Under the pieces are notes generated by a model. It did not search any database. It was not told the DNA's origin and worked only from the letters and a program-made list of their open reading frames with translations. A stretch of DNA of 64,000 nucleotides, from contig JAMJFZ010000818.1 of NCBI GenBank assembly GCA_026225945.1, positions 1,841,001 to 1,905,000 of the forward strand. The letters run 5' to 3'. The DNA is from Cricetomys ansorgei. Its lineage: Eukaryota > Chordata > Mammalia > Rodentia > Nesomyidae. Numbering within the stretch: position 1 is the first letter of the stretch; the number at the start of each line of letters is the position of its first letter. Shown one piece after another: positions 20,948 through 30,610 of this stretch. The translations under genes and the position numbers were made by a program.

Positions 20948-21165
20948 GTCATGGCTGTAATCCCAGTGCTGGGGAGTGGAGAGAGGCAAACCCCCAGGGC
21001 TCAGCAGCCAGCCAGCTTAGTCTATTCAATTAGTTCCAGGCCAGGGAGAGACCGGGTGTAAGAAAAAAAAAAAAAAAAAAAGGTAGACAGTGGTTGAAGA
21101 ATGACATCAGACCTCCACTTGCACGAACACATACATACCAACACACGTACACATACACATATAAA
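20948..21165 (+). mobile_element. RSINE1-type SINE, forward, 5' truncated
   Basis: catggctgtaatcccagtgc, agccagccagcttagtctat, ggccagggagagaccgggtg, a long A-run (21061-21080), then atgacatcagacctccactt and a CA-rich tail. Confidence 0.8.
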
Positions 21166-21224
21166 AAATTCAGGGCTAATAAAGACGACATTAAAAATAA
21201 CAGCTAAAAACATTTGAACCAGTG

Positions 21225-21620
21225 GTTTTTAGAACATCCCACATGGTGCCATCCGTACCTCTGTTGCATTCAGGACTCCATAAAGAAACCCTATGCCTGG
21301 ATTCGACATCCTGGTTCCCCTCTCTGTGGAGCCTTGACACCTCCTCATCTGCGTCTACGACCTGACTGTCCTCGAGTCATGGTCCCTGTGGGCTGTGACT
21401 GTCTGCTGTCACTCGGTGTAACCTTTCCAGGGTTTACCACGTCGCAACGTGAATTAGCATTTTATTCCCTTTCATGGAGACATAATATTTCAGCTTGTGA
21501 AGGGGTCACATTTTACTAATCCAGTCATTCGTTGGTGAACACGGGTATTCTTTCTACCTCTCGACTTCTGGAAATATTCCTGTCTCTCAAGCTCAGGGAG
21601 AGTCTGTGCTCTCAGGATAT
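21225..21620 (-). mobile_element. L1M fragment, reverse
   Basis: gtggtttttagaacatccca, ctccataaagaaaccctatg, gtaacctttccagggtttac, gcattttattccctttcatg, gagacataatatttcagctt and taatccagtcattcgttggt follow antisense L1M ('tttagaacatttccatcact', 'tccattcatcagttgatgga'). Old copy. Confidence 0.65.
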
Positions 21621-22130
21621 TGCACTAATAATTTGTGTGACCGTAGCAGTACGCTACAATCTTTTACCCTCAATTTAGGGAAGGAGAAAGGAAAGATAGA
21701 AATCTTCACCGCTTTTACAAGCGGCCTTAATACAGAAAGAGAGAAAGGTAGAAATCTTCACAGCCTCTTCTTAGGCTGTCCTAAGCTCGAATCTCTCCAA
21801 CCTTTTCTTAGGAATTATCTCCCTAATGACAGCAACCCAACCAACCACCAACCAACACCCACCTGACTCTCAGGGCTTCAGACCTTTCATGCTGTAAGCC
21901 AAAAGTTCCCATAAACCCATGGGGCACACAACCCCAAAGACAAGCTACAGGTGCCGGAATGACTGCACCCAAGCAAATTATAGCCACCTGCATCAAGCAT
22001 TCCAAACCCAACTCGTAAACAACTCTACCACAGCTGGGAACACGAATCTCTAGTGACTAGTCGGTTAAACCAAAAGGCTTTTCTTAACATAAGAATTCCA
22101 AGTGTTCCTCTACGTGTGACAGTCTTTGAG
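21621..22130. other. Unassigned sequence with a 52-bp tandem duplication and hairpins
   Basis: A purine-rich start (aaggagaaaggaaagatag), then tagaaatcttcac at 21697-21709 and again at 21749-21761 (52 apart). Each copy is followed by a perfect 6-bp stem-loop (21709-21724 and 21761-21778). The rest is unrecognised. A degraded retroviral LTR is possible but not shown. Confidence 0.5.
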
Positions 22131-22177
22131 AGGCCCCTTTCGTCTCCCTGCCATCTGTCATGTCCCTTCGTGTGCAT

Positions 22178-22245
22178 GTTGTGTGTGTGTGTGTGTGATG
22201 CATGTGCATGCATGTGTGTGTGTGTGCATGTGTGTGTTTGCTTAT
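22178..22245. repeat. (TG)/(TGCA) microsatellite
   Basis: TG repeat with TGCATGCA interruptions. Confidence 0.93.
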
Positions 22246-22435
22246 GCACAGGCATGGCGGGGGCAAAGTCGACATCAACTGTCTTCATCAATGGCTCTCA
22301 ACTTTAGATTTTGAGGCTGAGCCTCTCACTGAACCTTGAGCTCACCAACTTCTGAGCCTCCTCTCCTTACACTCTTTGCCATTTAGGGTAATATTCACAG
22401 GTTCTAGGATTAGAAGACAGATTCACCTTTAACTT
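22246..22435. other. Unassigned sequence
   Basis: Nothing recognised. Confidence 0.4.
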
Positions 22436-22439
22436 TTAT

Positions 22440-22765
22440 TTTTGCTTTAACGCATCATGTATTTATTATTGCCCATATATGCGCATGGCGTGCGTGTATG
22501 AGTGCGGGTTTACGCGTGCCGTGACACACACATGGAGGTCAGAGGACAGTGTTGTGGAGTTCGTTCTCTCCTAACTTTACACGGGTTCTATCTAGATAGA
22601 TCTAGGTCATCAGATCTGCACAGCGAGTGGTCTGTGCACCTAGCCGTGTGTTTTTGACCATTGAGAAAAATCCCAGGCTGCCCTCAAGCACACAATCCTC
22701 CTCTTTCCACCTTGCAGGTTCTGGGAGTACAGGTGTGTCCACCACGTCCAGCTTGGATGCACCTC
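22440..22765 (-). mobile_element. B3-like then B1-like SINE fragments, reverse
   Basis: 22440-22600: tatatgcgcatggcgtgcgt, atggaggtcagaggacagtg and gagttcgttctctcctaact (reverse B3 or RSINE1 3' half). 22660-22765: aatcccaggctgccctcaag, gttctgggagtacaggtgtg and tccaccacgtccagcttgg (reverse B1-like). Together they could be one RSINE1-type element. Confidence 0.65.
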
Positions 22766-23060
22766 TGGGGGACCGGCTTCTCAGCCTACCACGCAGGGGC
22801 AGGTGCTCAGTACATGTCTACTTCTGAGCCAGGCCTGTGGGATGGCTGCTACCTTTCCTGTGTGATAGATAAGGACACTGAGCCCCGTGGAATCTTACTA
22901 CCTTACCGGTGTTCCTCACGCAGCTGGTACCTGCGCCTGGGCTTTCCGATGCCCCCGAAGGATATCCCTGGACGCCGTGTCATGCAACACCAAGGCATCT
23001 GCCCTGTTTCTCAGACACTTGGGCAGTTTTTATCTGCAAAATGAGGATCAAACCTTTTCT
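22766..23060 (-). mobile_element. Possible MIR remnants
   Basis: agataaggacactgagcccc (about 22867) is a forward MIR phrase. agacacttgggcagttttta tctgcaaaatgaggatcaaa (about 23014-23053) is a reverse MIR end. The sequence between is unrecognised. Confidence 0.4.
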
Positions 23061-23448
23061 GACCTAGTCGGCTGAAATTGGATCATTTCTGCACAAATTC
23101 TTGAAACGTATTGTGTTTTGCAGCGGCACGGGGTTATTTTTTACTTAGAGTGGGTTCACTAGGAAGTCTTTACAGAAGCCATGACTTGGCTGAGCAATGC
23201 GAGCAAGATGCCAAAGTCTTCTAGAAATTCTCAGGGGCTCAGCGCAAATGTTTACAGAGATACTGAGTGGGTGCTGAGGTGGATGGAATCTAAAATAGAC
23301 CCTGTCTGAGGAGTTACACCTGGGAACCACATCCAAAGGAAGATGGTGAGAGATGTGGGGTGATTTTAGGTTGAAAGGGAGTGAAGAGAATGGGTCTGCT
23401 CCTTGCTGTGCTTGGTATTTTTGCAAGCTTGTTCTCCTGAGCTTCCAC

Positions 23449-23450
<2 letters not shown>
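23061..23450. other. Unassigned single-copy sequence
   Basis: Nothing recognised. Confidence 0.4.

Positions 23451-23484
<34 letters not shown>
23451..23484. repeat. (TG)17 microsatellite
   Basis: Pure TG tract. Confidence 0.98.
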
Positions 23485-23485
<1 letters not shown>

Positions 23486-23559
23486 TGTGCTCACAAGTGC
23501 ACCCTTCACTGCTTTTGTCTGCTAACTTCCTATAGTATCTCCCATTTCTAGACTAGAAA

Positions 23560-24240
23560 AAGGGTGGTGTGGAGAATATCAAGCAAGAGGCTGCACAGAT
23601 AAGCAGTAAAATGACTCCGAGAAAACAAAATCGACATCTTCATCAAAACTGATTTTTTTAACTGGACAGGTCTCTACTCTGCACACAGCCTGTATTTATA
23701 AATCTAGATCAGGTGTGGAAAACAGGGCTCACTGTGAGTGGAGTCCACGCTGTGCCATGGCAGACATCACTAATCAATCACCATGACCCTGCACTCCAGA
23801 CAGCCACTACCGGTCAATGAACTCTATCTACTGCCTCTGTGCTTGTTGATAAGCCTAGAACATAAATTTCATGGCATTAATTAACTAGCTTAATTCAAAA
23901 GATTTTGCCCCTGCTGCTTGTACCCAAGCAGAAGCAGCTCATTAACTGTCTTAACAGTGTCTGGTGTATTTGCAACTTGGCAGTACCGGCTTGCGGATTA
24001 CATACTCTGCAGCGAGTTCTTTGTATTGAGTTGTCACAAAATTTAATTTTCATGGTAACTGAAGCCCCTCAAGTAAGAAGCCAGTCAAGGAAATCCCTTT
24101 CAGAGGTGTTTATTTCCTCAGCTTACTCTGCTGTTTACTACAGTATTTAGTGTTGGAAGATGTGGGAACACAAAAGATGTGATTAGCCTCATGAACAGAC
24201 TTACAAGGCCAGTGGGACGAAGACTTGTGACAGTCAAGGG
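23560..24240. promoter_or_regulatory. Candidate conserved non-coding block
   Basis: Almost 700 bp without any recognisable repeat, AT-rich with words such as cactaatcaatcaccatg, catggcattaattaactagc, cttaattcaaaagatttt, gcagctcattaactgtctta and cacaaaatttaattttcatg. Dense TAAT/ATTA cores in repeat-free sequence are typical of developmental enhancers. Conservation itself is not visible here. Confidence 0.4.
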
Positions 24241-24262
24241 GACCAGAAACACAACTTTCGTC

Positions 24263-24302
24263 TGTGTGTGTGTGTGTGTGTGTGTGTACACCTGTGTGTG
24301 CA
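24263..24302. repeat. (TG)n microsatellite
   Basis: TG tract of about 26 bases followed by tacacctgtgtgtg. Confidence 0.95.
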
Positions 24303-24334
24303 GTATGATAGGAAATTCCCCTCTATCACATTTC

Positions 24335-24510
24335 TACCTTATTCAATGAGACAGGGTCCCTCAATCAAACCCAGAGTTCATTGATGAAGCAGGTATGGCT
24401 AAACAGCTTGCTCAGGGAATCCTGTCTTCGACTCCCAAGGCTGGAGTCACAGGTGAGTCACCAGGTGGGACCTGAACTCTGGGCCTCCTCCTTGCTCTAA
24501 CCATGGAGCC
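24335..24510 (-). mobile_element. RSINE1-type SINE, reverse, diverged
   Basis: caatgagacagggtccctca, ctcccaaggctggagtcaca, gggacctgaactctgggcct and ttgctctaaccatggagcca follow the reverse RSINE1 order. The TG tract just upstream is its probable tail. Confidence 0.65.
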
Positions 24511-24554
24511 ATCACCTTAGTCCAATTTTGCATTGTAAATACTGACATATCGTT

Positions 24555-24725
24555 CACCCAGATGCGGTGGTACAGATGTGCAATCCTCAGTAGGCTGGGG
24601 CAGGCAGATCCTGGGCTGGGAGCCAGAAACATCAAGGGCTGAGGACACAGCTCGGTGGTAGGGTGCCTGCTGGGATGCAGTGGCCCTGGCTTCGCTCATA
24701 GCCGCACACAGAGGATCTAGTAGGG
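24555..24725 (+). mobile_element. B1-related body followed by ID-like piece, forward
   Basis: cccagatgcggtggtacaga, cagtaggctggggcaggcag, then the ID-like segment ctgaggacacagctcggtgg tagggtgcctgctgg with tggccctggcttcgctcata. Same unusual order as at 16.4 kb. Confidence 0.65.
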
Positions 24726-24779
24726 TCTGTTCGGAGCCCTCCTCTCCCAGAGTATCGCCTGCCTTTACCTGCCTTGATA

Positions 24780-25040
24780 TATTTTCATTTCTGCAGTGGA
24801 TGAGCAAGCCAAAAGTTGGATGCAGATCAGAAATTTATAACTAAGCTTCATTTTCATCTAATTTAATGTGTGTGTCTATTTCCCGACAGCCAGCATTAAT
24901 TAGCATTAGCCTTTCATTTCGGCTGGCTTCGGTTTGTGTCCTTGTGGCCTCAGTTTCTCCATCTTGTCTCTAGTCTCTGTGAAGTAAATAATGACACACA
25001 CAAAAATTATATGTTTTTACTTATTTTCAAATTTGTTTCG
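24780..25040. promoter_or_regulatory. Candidate conserved non-coding block
   Basis: Repeat-free, AT-rich: aactaagcttcattttcatc, taatttaatgtgtgtgtc, cagcattaattagcattagc and ctttcatttcggctggcttc. Paired ATTAATTAG/ATTAG words suggest homeodomain sites. Inferred from motif content only. Confidence 0.35.
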
Positions 25041-25043
25041 GCG

Positions 25044-25350
<307 letters not shown>

Positions 25351-25604
25351 ATCACTTGAGTTTTGGCAAAGGACTTTTTTCTTAATTCTCTCATCTCTCT
25401 CTCTTGCTGGGCGTGGCGTTCAGTGACCCACATGTCTAGGCAAGTGTTCTCTCTGAGCTCCACTCCGTCTCTGTCTTTGCCCATTTCCTGTCTGTAAACA
25501 TACTGCAAGGGGGGCCGGGGGGGCTTAAGTGACATTAGGAAACGCAGCAATGAGTTTCAAGAGTTCCCAGTTATCCAGGCTCAGTTCATATTGGCAATTA
25601 AGAC
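25351..25604. other. Unassigned sequence
   Basis: Nothing recognised. Confidence 0.4.
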
Positions 25605-25652
25605 ATGTGTGGGGAAGGGTGAGGGGGTGAGGGAGTGGGGGAGGGAGGGGAG
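25605..25652 (+). repeat. G-rich tract, G-quadruplex motif
   Basis: At least six runs of 3-5 G separated by short loops (ggggaagggtgagggggtga, gggagtgggggagggagggg). Confidence 0.85.
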
Positions 25653-26020
25653 TATCACCAGAGGCTGCAATGAAGGGCTCTGGAACTGTTTGTGAAGCAC
25701 AGGTGGTGTCTCTTCACTTCTGCCGCTCCGGATTGCCGGCCACTTGGCGCTGATTCAGAGCGGACTGCAAGGTCCGAGGAAACACATACACATTAATATT
25801 AACCACAGGACAAATATTTGCTCGACTCCTGTGGCCCTACATGTTTGCCTTCGCTCCGAGAGATGTCGTTATCGGAAGTAACATCAAACAGAGGCTGTCC
25901 CCATCATGCGGGGAGAGTTACCCTCCAGCCTCTCGAGGCTAGAACGCTAGGAATGTGGTATTCCTGCAACAAGCGACGTGCCCTGGTGTTTACACGCAGC
26001 AGTCCACCTCAACATTTCTT
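25653..26020. other. Unassigned single-copy sequence
   Basis: No repeat recognised. Short AT-rich word acattaatattaaccacag near 25790. Confidence 0.4.
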
Positions 26021-26021
26021 A

Positions 26022-26145
26022 TCTTATTTGAGCTAGGGTCCCACCATATAGCCAGGCTGGCTTTGAACTTGTGATTCTCCTGCCTCGCCATTCCAAACGC
26101 TGGGAATGAAAGGTGTGGCCACAATGTCCTGCAACACCAATCCTT
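26022..26145 (-). mobile_element. B1-related SINE, reverse
   Basis: gagctagggtcccaccatat, agccaggctggctttgaact, tgtgattctcctgcctcgcc and gctgggaatgaaaggtgtgg. Confidence 0.78.
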
Positions 26146-26444
26146 TTGTAGCGCCCTGACCATGGTGTCTGCAGAGGTGGTCAGCACAGGATGTTTGTTG
26201 CCTGTTGTAGGTTGAATTAATGCTATTTGCATAGACATGCCCCTTCTGTATCTAATGCCGTGGGGGATGATCAGGTTTTGTTTTGTGTCTGAATAGCCCT
26301 GCTCCTAGAAAATACTTTCCCAAAGAGCCACCATGGGAGCCGAAGTCCCCTGATGTGGCTTGGCTAAAGCTACACCAGCACTTTATGCTGGGCTCACCAG
26401 CTCTGACCTCTAGCTGTTGGGAGACAGACTTTGATGGCTCCACT
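26146..26444. other. Unassigned sequence
   Basis: Nothing recognised. Confidence 0.4.
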
Positions 26445-26655
26445 GGCACACACATATGTACCCACACAGAAGCAGGCACATGCACACCTGTGTGCACACA
26501 TGCAGGCACATATACACACATGCAGGCATACATACATGTATATGCACACATGTGCACACATACATTCAGGCACATGTACTCATGTATGCACACATGTGCA
26601 CGCACACACACAAGCAGGTGCACACACATGCAAGCAGGTCTACATACATGTGGCA
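26445..26655. repeat. CA-rich complex array, about 210 bp
   Basis: CACA mixed with CATGCA, GGCACA and TGTGCACA units. Irregular, with many short inverted TGTGCACA words. Gives spurious His/Thr frames. Confidence 0.93.
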
Positions 26656-27115
26656 CCAAGGTTAACTGGCACCAAGCTAGACTTCCATTTTGTGAGCAAC
26701 TCATGCTAGCCCCTCCCTCAGGATCCATAGACGGACACAGGGGAACTGGTAAACCACCAGTGACCCCGTTGCCCTCGGTGGACTAAGGCAACTACCCCCC
26801 CCCCCCCGGCTCTAACACAGGCCTTACCCCGTGGAAGGTTAATTCTGTGGTCGTTTGGATTTTGCATCTGTGTGGAAGCAAGCCCTGCATATCTACCCAC
26901 ACAGATATTTTAAGAGCCTTGCACATATTTTTATTGGCATGAAGATTTTCCAACAGTCTCCACACCACTTTGGGGGGGAAATGTTCACGGCTGCAAGTCC
27001 GAGTCCTGGAGCACAGAGCATGGAACTCTTGTTACTGAGCAGATTTGCAGCCCTGCTCCCTGCCCCCTCTCCCGCCCGGTTACTACCTTAAGCATCTTCT
27101 GCCTGATTTGACCTC
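26656..27115. other. Unassigned sequence with a C13 run
   Basis: A run of 13 C at about 26795-26807. The rest is unrecognised single-copy sequence. Confidence 0.45.
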
Positions 27116-27116
27116 A

Positions 27117-27175
27117 TCTCCTCCCTCCTTCCCTCTCTCTCTCTCTCTCTCTTCTGTCTGATCCCCCCCCCCCGT
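27117..27175. repeat. Polypyrimidine (CT)n tract plus C-run
   Basis: cctccttccctctctctctc followed by gatcccccccccccg. Polypyrimidine strand bias throughout. Confidence 0.9.
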
Positions 27176-27430
27176 GTGTATGTGCAGATGCGTGTGTCAC
27201 AGCACACGTGTGGAAGGGAGAGGACAATCTAGTATTTTGGGTCCTCACCTTTCACCTTGTTTGAAACGGGGTCTCTCTGCATTTGAGGTCTAAAGGATTC
27301 CCCTGCCTCCACCTTCTGTAGGAGAGCTGGGATTACAGACATGCTGGCTTTAAATGGATCCTGTGAGATTTGAATTCAGATTCTCAGGATTGCATGGCAA
27401 CTACTTAATCCACTGAGCCACCCCCCTTCC
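27173..27430 (-). mobile_element. RSINE1-type SINE, reverse
   Basis: acgtgtggaagggagaggac, cttgtttgaaacggggtctc, gagctgggattacagacatg, ggctttaaatggatcctgtg agatttgaattcag and ttaatccactgagccacccc. Confidence 0.83.
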
Positions 27431-27519
27431 CCTGCTGGGCTTCTTGGGAGCTCCTGCCACGTGAGTCCCTGCTTGCCCTTGGCTTGTCTTCCCTACAGGC
27501 TGGGGAGGGGGAAGCTGTG
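27431..27519. other. Unassigned sequence
   Basis: Short gap. Nothing recognised. Confidence 0.4.
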
Positions 27520-27660
27520 GTAGGGTTCATAATGATCTTTCCTTGGATTCCAGCGTTCTGGCTGACTTCATCATTAATGAATATTTATAGAGAGGGAAGA
27601 TTTGCTAATTGAGTTCAGACTAGACAGGTGAGCGCTCGCAACCAAGACCATTACGTAATG
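27520..27660. promoter_or_regulatory. Candidate conserved non-coding block
   Basis: cataatgatctttccttgga, cttcatcattaatgaatatt, tatagagagggaagatttgc and taattgagttcagactag form a compact AT-rich repeat-free block with ATTAATGA and TAATTG words. Confidence 0.35.
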
Positions 27661-28200
27661 GGGAGTAGGGAATGGGTACGCATGTTAAAACACTCCGTGG
27701 AAAGGGACAAGGCGAGAGGTCTTATCTGCATTCTGTCACTGGCCCAAACAAGAACTAGGCTGCTCACAAGAGGACTTGAGAAGGCCACACATCAACTGGG
27801 AGCAGCAGCCACCTCCAGACTGAGAGGAGGAGGATTGCAGTCCCTGGTGGGTGGCTAGTCCCTCGGGAGCTCCCTGGGTGTTCAGCCTGGCTCTCCTCAC
27901 CCTCTCTGTGCCCCTCCTCAAGGATCTGGATGGGGGGGGGTGTGCCCTAAGCATCAGGGCTGTTGGGTGGCCCAATGTCTATGGATTCTGTTTCCCAAGC
28001 CCTTTAAATGCCTCTCTACACCTATGGACTGGCTCCTAGCCACTGTGTTAGAAGTGTGCCAGTTGTCAGAGTAACAGCCCTTTGCTGCTTCCAAACACCG
28101 CCCTTCAGACTCCAAGGTCAAGATGAGACTCGAAACAATGGCAGAGGCCACTAACAGCTTCCACAGCTGCACTGTCTCAGTCCCTGGATGATGCACATTC
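27661..28200. other. Unassigned single-copy sequence
   Basis: No repeat or gene recognised. A G10 run lies near 27931-27940. Confidence 0.4.
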
Positions 28201-28519
28201 TCAACACACACACAAGCATGAACACTTGTACATATGTACACATGTATACATGCACACACGCACATACACATTCACACATACACACATACACATGCAGACA
28301 TGCACACATATGTACATACTAGCACACACAGGAACACATAATACATGTATACAGATGCATGCATGCAGATAAGCACACATGTGCACACACATGCACACAT
28401 GCTCAAGGGCATACACATGTACATACATTACACATGCAGATACGCACACACATATATTCACAAGTGCACATATACACGCGTGCACATGTGCCATGCAAAC
28501 ACACATTTGCATATATGCC

Positions 28520-28551
<32 letters not shown>

Positions 28552-28552
28552 T
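28201..28552. repeat. CA/ACAT-rich complex array, about 350 bp
   Basis: Irregular CA array with ACATGTACAT and GCACACATGTG words, ending in a pure (AC) core near 28526-28550. The largest CA array in the window and the source of Cys-rich spurious frames on the minus strand. Confidence 0.95.
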
Positions 28553-29065
28553 TCATGATCAATGGCTTTTTCTAAAAAGAAATGTCTTTTTGTCCCGCAA
28601 ATAGCACACACTGACAGACCGAAGAGAAGGTTCTGCCCAAGCTGAGGGTTGCTTACGGGAGTATTTGGTTGATTCAGAAACACACTGGAAAGTCCCCTGG
28701 GCGACTTGAGGGCAGCTACAACACCCACAGTATGGATGCCTCACAAAAAGCCGTACCACTCAAGAGTCCCCTGGGAGACAGACGGGCAGCTACACTCTCA
28801 AGAGCTCCATTAAGTCAATTCACTATGTTACCTCAGGGCCTTGTGAGGACCTCGTGAGCCCCACAAGGGAAAGTTAACAGCTGCAGTGACTTAAGTGCCC
28901 ACGATGACGTCCCGCCAGGAGGAGACAGCTTCACATCACACACGTGTGTGCGCGTGTACACAGATCAGTGCACCGTGGTCCAACCTTTGACAGACTGGTT
29001 CTTGTGCCCCATTCATAAGTTCTCATCTGCTCCACCCAGCCTTCTGTGCTCCCCTGCCATCTACC
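28553..29065. other. Unassigned sequence with a two-copy motif
   Basis: agtcccctgggcgacttgag (28691) and agtcccctgggagacagacg (28765) are each followed by ggcagctaca, 74 bases apart. This suggests an old tandem duplication. Nothing else recognised. Confidence 0.45.
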
Positions 29066-29070
29066 AACCG

Positions 29071-29223
29071 GACACCTACCAGACACCTACCGGACTCCTA
29101 CCAGACATCTACCAGACACCTACCGGACACCTACCAGACACCTACTAGACACCTACCGGACACCTACCGGACACCTACCAGACACCTACCAGACACCTAC
29201 CGGACACCTACCAGACACCTGTG
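29071..29223 (+). repeat. 11-bp minisatellite, about 13.6 copies
   Basis: Unit gacacctacca or gacacctaccg (last base A or G), with single changes in units 3 (gactcc), 4 (gacatc) and 7 (ctacta). 11 is not a multiple of 3, so the array stays open in several frames and yields a repeating Asp-Thr-Tyr-Arg/Gln-Thr-Pro string that should not be read as a protein. Confidence 0.98.
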
Positions 29224-29479
29224 TACTGAAGAGATGGGGCACTCGCTTCTGCAAACACAGGAGATGTGAATATCGCATCAGAGCTGCCGGAGGAAGGGCG
29301 GGGTCTCCGGAGACGCCACGCACGCACGCACGCATGCACGCAGCCTTCTAGGATGCGGCATCCTCTTGCTGCTGTGCCTGGAGAGATTCCCGGGGGCCTG
29401 AGGCTGAGTGAGGGTCTGGTTTGTCTGGAGCCCTTCTTTGCTGACCGTTTCTCTGACTCTAGCACTGATGTCATTTCCC
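29224..29479. other. Unassigned sequence with (CACG)n
   Basis: Contains cacgcacgcacgcacgcatg at about 29317-29340. Otherwise unrecognised. Confidence 0.5.
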
Positions 29480-30020
29480 TCCTGGTTTTTCACTGGTTTT
29501 GCGTTTTCATTTTTATTTCATTATTTGATGATTCCGTACATGCGTATGATGTATTTTGATGATTGCACCCGTTATCCTTGCCCACCTCCCTCTCATTTCC
29601 TCGGAACCCCTTCCTCCCAACAGGTCTCTTCCATGATCTGTGCGTGTGGCTCGCTGAGTTAAGGCTGTGTGAGCATGGGTGAGCGGTTATTTACGGGAAC
29701 GTGGCTGCTTACCGGTGGTCATACCACTGATACCTCCCACTCTCCCAGAGACCACTAACTCTCAATGGCTCCTCTGGAAGGGTGTGGCCTCGTGAGCCCC
29801 TCCCCCACAGGTGACGGATGTTGGTGGGCTCAGTCTCGTAAAGGTTCTGGGTGGACAATCAGAGCTGCTGTGAGTTCACGGCTCTAACAGCCCTGCCACG
29901 TCCAGAAGACAGCGTTCCACAGTGCCCTGCCCTTCTGCTGGCTCGTGCGCTCTTTCTTCCTCTCTTTGCCATGTTCCTTGAGTCTGGCAGTGGGTGATGG
30001 AGACGTCCCTAAGGCTGAGT
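29480..30020 (-). mobile_element. Rodent Lx-type L1 3' UTR, reverse
   Basis: Long stepwise match to a familiar rodent L1 3' region: gcgtatgatgtattttgatg, ccggtggtcataccactgat, ctctcccagagaccactaac, ggcctcgtgagcccctcccc, agctgctgtgagttcacggc and tccagaagacagcgttccac. No open frame survives. The strand is inferred from the usual sense of this 3' UTR and is less sure than the family. Confidence 0.75.
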
Positions 30021-30024
30021 CTGT

Positions 30025-30148
30025 TTTCCTTTGGAGACAGAGTCTCACACTGTACCCCAGGACAGGATGGAAGTTGTGATGATCCTCCTGCCTCAGGCCC
30101 TGGTGTTGGGATTTCAGGGTATGTGCATCCATGTCCAGCTCCCAATGG
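30025..30148 (-). mobile_element. B1/B4-related SINE, reverse
   Basis: ggagacagagtctcacactg, tgatgatcctcctgcctcag, gtgttgggatttcagggtat and catccatgtccagctcc. Confidence 0.75.
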
Positions 30149-30239
30149 CTTTATGTGTGTGCCTCCTCACACCCAAGCCTTAATAAAGGGCCACATGGCA
30201 TCAGACAACCACCAGACATTGTCTTTAAAGCTAATGGTC

Positions 30240-30400
30240 CACATATGGCTATTATTACATCTGTTTTATAGGTGAGAAAGGTTAGGCTTATCAAGTCACA
30301 TGCTCGAGTATAGGGCTGTACAAATAAGTCCCACAAATGGCGGGGCTTCCATTCCATCCCTGGTCTCTTTCATTTCAAGTCCAAGCTGTTTCCTGACCTT
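30240..30400 (+). mobile_element. MIR fragment, forward
   Basis: catctgttttataggtgaga, aaggttaggcttatcaagtc acatgctcgag follow the MIR order with strong divergence. Confidence 0.5.
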
Positions 30401-30439
30401 GATAAGCTCTCCAGCCCCAGAAAGGCTCCTCAGTACCCT

Positions 30440-30610
30440 TGAGACTAGGTGAGACGTGTCTATTGGGGGTCACCTCTTCCCCCATGACTCTTACCTCCTT
30501 AACAGGCTTATCACACCTCCCTTCCCTGCACCCTCCAGGGGGCAGGGGCTTTGGGTAGAGCTCTGGCTATAAATACCTGGCAGCTTTGGAAGCTCCAGTT
30601 GAAGAAACTC
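30440..30610 (+). promoter_or_regulatory. TATA-containing promoter-like block
   Basis: TATAAATA at 30568-30575 sits in repeat-free sequence with a GATA-type word (cttatca, 30507-30513), an AP-1-like tgactc near 30485 and a C-rich stretch (cttccctgcaccctccaggg) upstream. A start would be expected near 30600. No exon is recognised downstream, so this is a motif-level guess. Old LTR or SINE TATA-like words are the alternative. Confidence 0.25.

Noticed and set aside
21621..22130. Retroviral LTR
   Set aside because: A purine tract and hairpins suggested one, but no TG...CA ends, target duplication or polyadenylation arrangement could be identified.
24638..24700. Functional tRNA gene
   Set aside because: The A-box/B-box-like words belong to an ID-like SINE segment. 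No intact cloverleaf is apparent.
29071..29223. CRISPR-like array
   Set aside because: Units are 11 bp and contiguous with no spacers, and the genome is mammalian. The same holds for the 19-bp repeat at 50.6 kb.
29224..29345. CpG island
   Set aside because: The CG words come from a short CACG repeat and a small GC-rich patch. Too short and isolated for an island.
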